Source of the DNA: Leptoclinus maculatus
Lineage: Eukaryota > Chordata > Actinopteri > Perciformes > Stichaeidae
Assembly (NCBI GenBank): GCA_032191485.1
Contig: JAVDOI010000010.1
Location: 8,425,318 to 8,489,317 of the forward strand
Length of the DNA stretch: 64,000 nucleotides
Direction: 5' to 3'
Part shown: piece by piece, positions 55,118 through 64,000 of the stretch
How the letters are laid out: the number at the start of each line of letters is the position of its first letter
Position numbering within the stretch: position 1 is the first letter of the stretch
Notes under the pieces: model-generated
What the model saw: the letters and a program-made list of their open reading frames with translations, nothing else
Database searches by the model: none
Told to the model about the DNA's origin: nothing
Translations under genes and position numbers: made by a program

Positions 55118-55382
55118 ACCTTTTAGCTGCAATTTTGTTTTCAGAAAGAGCTTCATATCACAGTTTTTCCTCGCTAGAATAGATAAACATTTAGACAGGT
55201 AGTGCATTTTTGTCTCCATTTGATGGCCCCATTAAATGTGAAGTACAGTAGTCAGCGTATAAAAAGAAAGAACACACCTGCACAGTGTATTGAATTGAAC
55301 TCCTGTTTCTACATGCTGTGTGACTGAATCTATACTGATGTAATGGTTACCTCTGTATGTGTGTTCCCTGTCTACCCTGTAG

Positions 55383-55711
55383 GCATCGTCTCCCTGATCT
55401 CCCTGGCTGTCCTCTCCTATGAGCGCTACAGCACCATGGTGGCGCCTACAGAGGCGGACTCCTCCAACTACCATAAGATCTCCCTAGGGATCACTTTGTC
55501 CTGGGTCTACTCCCTCGTCTGGACCGTGCCGCCTCTCTTTGGCTGGAGCCACTATGGCCCAGAGGGTCCCGGGACCACCTGCTCCGTCGACTGGACGGCC
55601 AAGACGGCGAATAGCATATCTTACATCATCTGCCTGTTCGTCTTCTGCTTCATTGTGCCGTTGCTGGTGATCGTGTTCTGCTACGGGAAGCTTCTGTGTG
55701 CCATCAGACAG
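55383..55711 (+). CDS. TMT opsin, exon 2
   Basis: This exon supplies two bases of codon 125 and residues 126-234. It completes TM3 and has the G-protein-binding ERY (residues 138-140). TM4 follows (about 157-176), then extracellular loop 2 with Glu185, which aligns to bovine Glu181 (six before the disulphide Cys191), and TM5 (about 203-228) with Pro217 and Tyr225. With Tyr at the 113 position and Glu at 181, this opsin fits the non-visual pattern in which Glu181 is thought to act as counterion. The exon ends ATCAGACAG followed by donor GTGAGG, a phase 0 intron. Reading on would stop 12 codons later. TM6, the TM7 Schiff-base lysine and the C-terminus are missing from the window, so the gene is partial here. 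Confidence 0.92.
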
Positions 55712-58700
55712 GTGAGGAAATATGGGGACGGGGAAGGACTCCACTAAACCTTCAGTTTGGCTGTCGTGTTAAAGGTCACCTGAGACAGGTTTTTCAACAC
55801 TAAAACCACAAAAACAGACACATACAAATCTAAATATATTCCCATTTTTTTAGGCTTATTACAGATTGTCAGTTGGAAAAAACTAAATAGAGCTAAAAGG
55901 AGAGTAGCTTTGCCAAATCAACTTAATATGTTGTAATAAGTCAGTGTTGTGTTTAACATTCACTTTTGTTGTTGAGCAAATACATCTAAAAACTGACAGT
56001 GTTATGACCACTCTGTTCTTTGGTAGTTAAACCTTTTTTCTGAAAGCTGTAAACCAGTGAACCAAAACCTTGCAGCTGCATTCAAACGGCTGTTTTATAG
56101 CAAAGGCAATTACGGTTATGAACCATAAACTGTGGTTTTATCGCACTACAATTATCATCTGTGCTGTCACTGCAAGTCTATAAATTCAGACTCATTTTGA
56201 TGGTTCACATCACACATTACATTTGGTTCACACGTTTATCTAAATGACTAGATTTAAATGAACATGCGCTGACTTTGTATCAAACAATGTGCTCACAAGC
56301 TCACAGTGACGGGGACAATATTGCTTTGAAACAGTCATGATTTGATTCTGTCAAATCTGTTCTTTGATTCTGCCATCAATCAACTTTGGTCGGTTGTACA
56401 CCGCGTCAGATAATTCATTCCCACCACTCTGCATCCAATTATGGAGAAACAAGCGGCATTCATGCAAATCTTGGGTTTTTCTGCATTTAGAATTTTACCA
56501 CAGTTTAAAGTCACACATGCGAACAATTAACATTCGCTTCCATTCTATGGGGGGCGAAGGGGCGTAAAAACATTCAAAATCTGAGACGCAAAATAAATAC
56601 AGGGCCAGATTATGTTCATTAACTATTAAGCAGTAGATGTCTTCTTGAAGTGAGGAGGACAAGAGATCAGATACTGAATTTGTTGTAGGATTTGCCCTTT
56701 CCACCATGGCTGTGAACTGTGGCATGAGGTAACCGATGTTTGGTTTTTCACACAATGTCCACACTTACCGACTGGAAGAATATGAGGGCAGACTGTGTGG
56801 AAGGCAGTGCTCTCTCTCTCTCTCTCTCTCTCCAGGGAAGCCTCACATACACACACATACATACACACACATACATACAAAAAAACACACTTTTACACAG
56901 TTTGCAAGAACAGCTCCCAGAGCATTATTTATTGTTCCAGGATTACAACTCACTCAGACTGTGTGAGCATCATGTCTTCACCATTACACAAGTAGTTGTG
57001 ATCCTCCTGTCTTTTGGCCTTTTGTACGGTTTTCTTTCTTTTTCTTTATAATTTTGCTTCAGTTTGTTTCACTTTGTTCTTCTTCTTTTGTCCCCTCTCA
57101 CACTTGATCTATTTGCCGTTTCCTCATCAGAAAACACACACACACAGTTCTTGTATAGATGAAGAAGAGGCGAGGGAAAGTAGTGTTTAGTTCTCTTTCT
57201 CTCTCTGTCATTGTCAGCCTTTACCAGCCTTTTTTCACTTCCTTTCAAACTCTCTTATACTTCCATTATACGTCTGCTTCAGCTTCGTTGTCCCCTTTTT
57301 CGTCCTTTATCCCTTCTTTGTTCAGGAGTACATGTGCATCCCTTATCTTTGCTCATTTTAATGACTGGCGGTGCTCTTTGGAGTTGTTCTTCTCCACACT
57401 GACAATGCTGTGTAATGTAAAGGCTATAGTTCTCCTGTCACATTATGTAAAAGAAGTTGAGCAACTTGTCCATGAAAAAGTTAAACTCCCCTATCTCATA
57501 ATGTGCTGCTCAATAGAGCAGTTCACAAGGGGAAGACTAAATCAAGTTTGGGTTTGTTAGTTGATGTGCTTCACCGTGATTCACTATACAACTGACCATC
57601 AGAGGTGAGGCAAGACACAGAGAGAAGGTATGACGTTAGGTTTGGAAGGATGTGGCTCTCTACATCATATGTGATATTAATGGCCAACTGCCCCATGATC
57701 AGTAAACTTTAGTTCAATGCTTTACCTTGCCACAGAACCATCTGAGAAGCCATCATTGGAAACTTTTTGGAAAAGCGCATGTACTTTCAAAATAATATGC
57801 GGCAGGAGATTGGATGAACCATCTGTCAATCTAACTCTTTTCTAAGCCAGTAGTGGAAAACATCTTTTACATCAAGAAAAGCCTTCAGTGCCGTTCTCCG
57901 CACTCAACTGAAGAAATACTCTCCAGTTCTGATATAACTGATGCTATTGCAGCATATGCGCTAACTTCATCGGTGGCCTCGCACACTAAGCCACGCCTGT
58001 AGCGGCCAGCAGCTCCTCACAGGACGCTTATTGGTCCGTGCTCTGTCTTACACAAGCGCAGTACTACAAGCCGAAATGGAATTTTGCGTGATATGTGATC
58101 CCGCGATTCTCTTGCGATCTTGTGACAACCCAGAAATCCAGCTGCCATGCAAGGTAAGCAGTAATCCAACAGCACCATGAGCTACATTTAATATAGGCTA
58201 ACCACAATTAGGGTGATGAGGTCATGAAATATGACGGCAGACATTAAAAGCGTCATTTGAAAACCTCAAGCTTTGAGAAGACAGCCAAACAGGCCGAGCT
58301 CACCTCTGCTTGCTTGTGCATGCTTGTAAGAGTCTGTCAGTGTTGTCATCTCCTTGTATTTCTCTGTGATAGGAAATTGTGTTCTTTATCAGTGCAGAAG
58401 ACGGGAGCTGTGAAAGAGGGATTTGTCTTTTCACAGGCACTTCAGTCAGGGAAAATCTTGAAACAGATGAATGCGTCAGAGCTCTTCTTTTGATTATTGT
58501 TTATGCCTTTGGACTCGAGTATACAAGCAAACAACTCTGTGCCCCTTTGCTAGTCAATGTCTCAACAACGGTGATAGTTTAATGTGATATTGAATGATCA
58601 CAGAAGTATTGACTCCACGACAGTAAAGCGTTTTGCACGATGCTATTTCCTTCACATACGCATAAAATGTATCCGAGTTAATCAAAATCGGCCTGTGCGA

Positions 58701-60814
58701 ATATGCAACGTGCCAAAATAATTAGTTATTTACAAGATACAGCTATTCTTCTGATAACTCTCACACATCTCACGATACAGTAAAATGTAATCAACAAATC
58801 AAATTTACCATCTAAAGCTTCATTCAACAAAGTAGACTCACATTATCAAGATAATTGAGTTAAATACATCTTTGAGGAGATTTCCACAGAAACTAAATTA
58901 TGCAAAATGTTCAAATGTGTTTTTTTTATTCAACAGCACACATTTTGTGCACACAGAATACTGAAAATGAAGAAATAACCAAATCAGTTCAAGCAAATAA
59001 ATTACAGCACACTCACACAATGCATAATATATTACTGCGTGTGTGCGCGCCACACCGTCTATTTACACCAATGTAGCCTTGATCCTTCAACATGATGTGT
59101 GAGGACCTCAGTAAACTTGTTTACTGGTACTATCCAAGCCACCCACTCAGACTCTTCTATATATAAACCCCACAACTTCTCACTGAAGGTGTGAAAGCAC
59201 ACATTTTCAATGTATTATAATGAGAACATGTGGGCATTAAACAATGTAAGACAATGGTTTGATTCAATTCCCTGGCACTTAAACTGGAACATGCACATGT
59301 ATCAAGAAAACAGTGACCTACAAACACAATCAAAATTGCTATATTTATGTGTTAAATTAACAATGAATTAATTAAACAACAGCTGTTATCTTCAGGATGT
59401 GTAACATTGGCTACACCTTGAATGCTTTGTGTCCAGCACATAATTCACTTGTTTAACAAAAGCAGTTATAAACTGCAGGGAGTTGTGATAGAGTTTTCGT
59501 ATTTTGGTATAAGGGACAGCATGTAGGTGGTTATGGCCTGGGTTGGGATTAGGAGGAATACATTACAGAAACAGGACCATGTCACTCCGTCAGTTTGCTT
59601 TACCAGGGCAGCAGTTGAATTGACTTCATTTGCTGGCAGACCCCCAGATTACACACCATCCAAATCACCATCTGTTATGTATACTGTTTCATTTTGATTT
59701 AATACTGGAATACAAATATAGAATACAAATCTGGAAAAGTAGTTTCTGGCATTTTATCAGCGATTATAAATGTCTCAACCAAAGCAGCTGTGCTGCACAA
59801 TTTAGTGTAAAGATATCTCCACATACTGTATTATTACTCATTCCTCAAAGGCTTACTGATTTGTGTGCGAGTACATCTGACTGATCATCCCTGAGAGGTA
59901 AGCACAACATACTGTATATAAGAGGATTTAATGCGTCTTTATAAAGTCTAATCGGGTGCAACATCCTTGTTTTAAGTGACACAAATTGCGCAACAAATGG
60001 GTGTAATTTGCAGTGCAAAAACATCACGGAACAAGGTTTTTGACCACAAAGGCATATTATACAAAACTAGGCTACTTTGCATTGCTTTTACTTACTTTTA
60101 TATAATTTGGTATCTCACGTTATATTCAGATGATATCAAGATAATAAACACAAAATTAGATTATTTGTATTTGGTTAACTACTAATTCATTGTGTTGTTG
60201 CCAGAGGTCAGAAAGCATAATTCAATGGTTGAAGTGATGAACCATGGCTTTGATGAACTGGGTTGGGTCGAATCATGAATCATCAGAGCCATTAGATTTC
60301 CAGAATCTTTCCTTCAATTGGCCCTTGGTTAAAAGTCTTTGGTTTGATAAGCAGCAGCTCCCTCACTTGTCTCAACATCTTATCCCTGCAGATATCTAGC
60401 GATGCTCTCAAGTGCTACCATATTCCCCCAACATACTGTTGGCTCTGTGACACAGATATAGAGCTGGAGAGAGGGAGAGCGATGAAGACATCAAGAGGAA
60501 GTGAAGGAGGCAGAGAGATGAAAGGAAGAAAAGGAGGGGGAGAGGGAGAGAAACAGACTGTAACTGCTGGGGTCCTAATTTTGTGCTGGCCCACATCAGA
60601 TGCAGCGACCTTGCACTGGTCATAAGGTCATTTCATTGGTCACGAGCAGAGTTTTTTTGCCCAACTTCCACACCCGCTATCATACTTCGCAAAAATAGGC
60701 AGGGAGTGCACTAGAGGGGGAATTCAATGCAAATTAGGTGGTGCAGTTTGGATTAAGAAATTACACTTGTGCCTCCTCCCACTTTGCTGGCATCCACAAA
60801 AGTGCAAGGGGTGT
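55712..60814 (+). other. Presumed opsin intron 2, first part
   Basis: I looked on the + strand for an exon with the TM6 CWxPY pattern or the TM7 lysine and found none. A CT run lies at about 56811-56832. Around 57960-58150 a CpG-richer stretch with an ATTGG box and an ATGCAAGGTAAG is promoter-like by texture only. Other open frames (for example 57159-57560) show no domain. Confidence 0.5.
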
Positions 60815-61430
60815 AAATCACTGGAGTATTATCATGATACCGTTATATTGATTCTTGGGACAATGATACGGTATTTTCTGAAATCACAAAGTCTGCCACA
60901 ATGCGATTTCGATACGATTCAATTCAGGAACCTGCGATCATTATGAGCAATTACATTTTTTTTACTACTGGGCTCTTCCAGATATTTAAATAAAAAAACT
61001 ATCTTTGTTCAAAAAAAAAAGAATAAAAAGAAACCTTTTTTTTTGGAGATCTTGTTGCTGGTCAATAATGGTAAGGTAATGGTAATAACTCAGATTGTAT
61101 TGAAGTCAATGATAAAATGACACACACACACACTTTATGTATACAGTATATATACAATATCCATGAGTGGGAACAACGAGGCTGAGTCATCCCTTCGCCA
61201 ACATAATATCTTCGTTGAAAATTAAATATTAACCTTAAGAGGGGGTCCAATATTTATTAAAGCTGAAACAAATATAAAATGAATCAACTAGTCAACCAAC
61301 AGAAAATAAATAGCTATCAACTAACAATTCATTGCGATTTCGATACGATTCAATTCAGGAACCTGCGATCATTATGAGCAATTACATTTTTTTTACTACT
61401 GGGCTCTTCCAGATATTTGTTGAATTGCAT
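60815..61430. repeat. hAT-like dispersed repeat with an 85-bp internal duplication
   Basis: From about 60825 the sequence (ACTGGAGTATTATCATGATAC, TTGATTCTTGGGACAATGATA and CGATACGATTCAATTCAGG blocks) resembles a fish hAT-type non-autonomous repeat. An 85-bp segment at 60903-60987 recurs without a change at 61334-61418, after 346 bp of unrelated sequence. Confidence 0.6.
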
Positions 61431-63759
<2,329 letters not shown>

Positions 63760-63764
63760 TTATG

Positions 63765-64000
63765 GGGTCATTTTCACAAAACAGCCCAAGGCTTAAAGTA
63801 GCTCCTAACTGCATGAGTTAGGAGAAACTAAATGGAAGGTGAGTTAGTTGTAACTTTAAGACTCCTTGGTTTTGGGTCTTAGAGGATTTCACAAAGCATT
63901 TTAGTTCTAAAACTTCCAGCTCCTAAGTCTGACAGAAGTTAAAGGGGGTTCAGGGGACTTTGTGTAGCGCCTGGCTTGTACTGATGAATATTTAATTTCA
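63765..64000. repeat. Dispersed DNA-transposon-like repeat, cut by the window end
   Basis: Repeated AGTTAGGAG/CTCCTAA-type blocks with TTTCACAAAGCATTTTAG and GTTCTAAAACTT resemble an abundant fish non-autonomous element, PIF/Harbinger-like in my memory. It runs off the window end. Class not verified. Confidence 0.4.

Larger units (their letters stand above)
46351..55382 (+). other. Opsin intron 1 (9,032 bp)
   Basis: The donor is GTGAGT at 46351 and the acceptor is CTACCCTGTAG ending at 55382, preceded by a pyrimidine-rich tract. The intron holds a solo LTR in antisense (48376-49023), a C run (49842-49858), a (GT)n run (about 50754-50778), a hAT-like repeat fragment (about 52255-52480) and a 2-kb nested inverted-repeat complex (53124-55117). 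The remaining parts show no exon or RNA gene. Confidence 0.85.

Noticed and set aside
54875..55219. 114-codon Lys/Asn-rich minus-strand open frame
   Set aside because: It lies across poly-A/T tracts of the nested inverted-repeat complex and has no motif.
55712..55747. Read-through of opsin exon 2 to a stop 12 codons later
   Set aside because: A good GTGAGG donor sits exactly where related opsins have an intron, and TM6/TM7 would be lost.
56811..56832. CT repeat with Ser-Leu open frames
   Set aside because: Simple repeat only; the frames are artefacts.
57960..58160. CpG-richer segment with ATTGG and ATG-CAA-GGTAAG, resembling a first exon
   Set aside because: The supposed coding part is only a few bases, no second exon was found, and it may be a dispersed repeat.

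Overview
The window looks like ray-finned fish (teleost) nuclear DNA: low gene density, very abundant CA/GT microsatellites, relics of fish-type LINEs, hAT elements and an endogenous retrovirus, and one split vertebrate gene with canonical GT-AG introns. No bacterial features such as operons, CRISPR arrays or insertion sequences are present.

The only gene I can name with confidence is a TMT-type (teleost multiple tissue / encephalopsin-related) non-visual opsin on the + strand. A promoter-like region lies at about 45180-45620. The 5' leader carries a five-codon upstream ORF (45914-45931). Exon 1 (45978-46350) encodes the N-terminus to the start of TM3. A 9.0-kb intron follows, and exon 2 (55383-55711) encodes the rest of TM3 through TM5. 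The remaining exons (TM6, TM7 with the retinal lysine, C-terminus) are not found before 64000 and probably lie beyond the window. About 750 bp upstream of the start codon is a match to the canonical 21-bp RE1/NRSE, the binding site of the REST/NRSF neuronal repressor. A CACGTG E-box sits 30 bp further on, and a CRE-like site, a GC box and a TATA-like box lie closer to the start.

1-45 kb contains no convincing host gene. It holds a degenerate satellite with a higher-order period of about 252 bp (1380-1945), a dead LINE reverse transcriptase (9780-10590), two oppositely oriented copies of a TTATC-tailed repeat (12806-13120 and 25956-26135), a hAT-like MITE (13324-13620), a second LINE relic (19270-19790), a truncated hAT transposase pseudogene (20914-21486) directly followed by a third LINE fragment (21788-22140), a frameshifted class I ERV pol relic (26470-28202), perfect palindromes including one with 28-bp arms (34734-34796), and a small two-finger C2H2 ORF (39821-40054) that may be an exon or a pseudogene.

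Opsin intron 1 contains a solo LTR with an intact 5-bp target duplication, antisense to the gene (48376-49023), and an unusual 2-kb complex of nested inverted repeats separated by poly-A/poly-T tracts (53124-55117). The 3' part (55.7-64 kb) is presumed intron 2, with an exact 85-bp direct duplication and a 94-unit CA repeat. All calls come from reading the sequence; none was checked by a database search.
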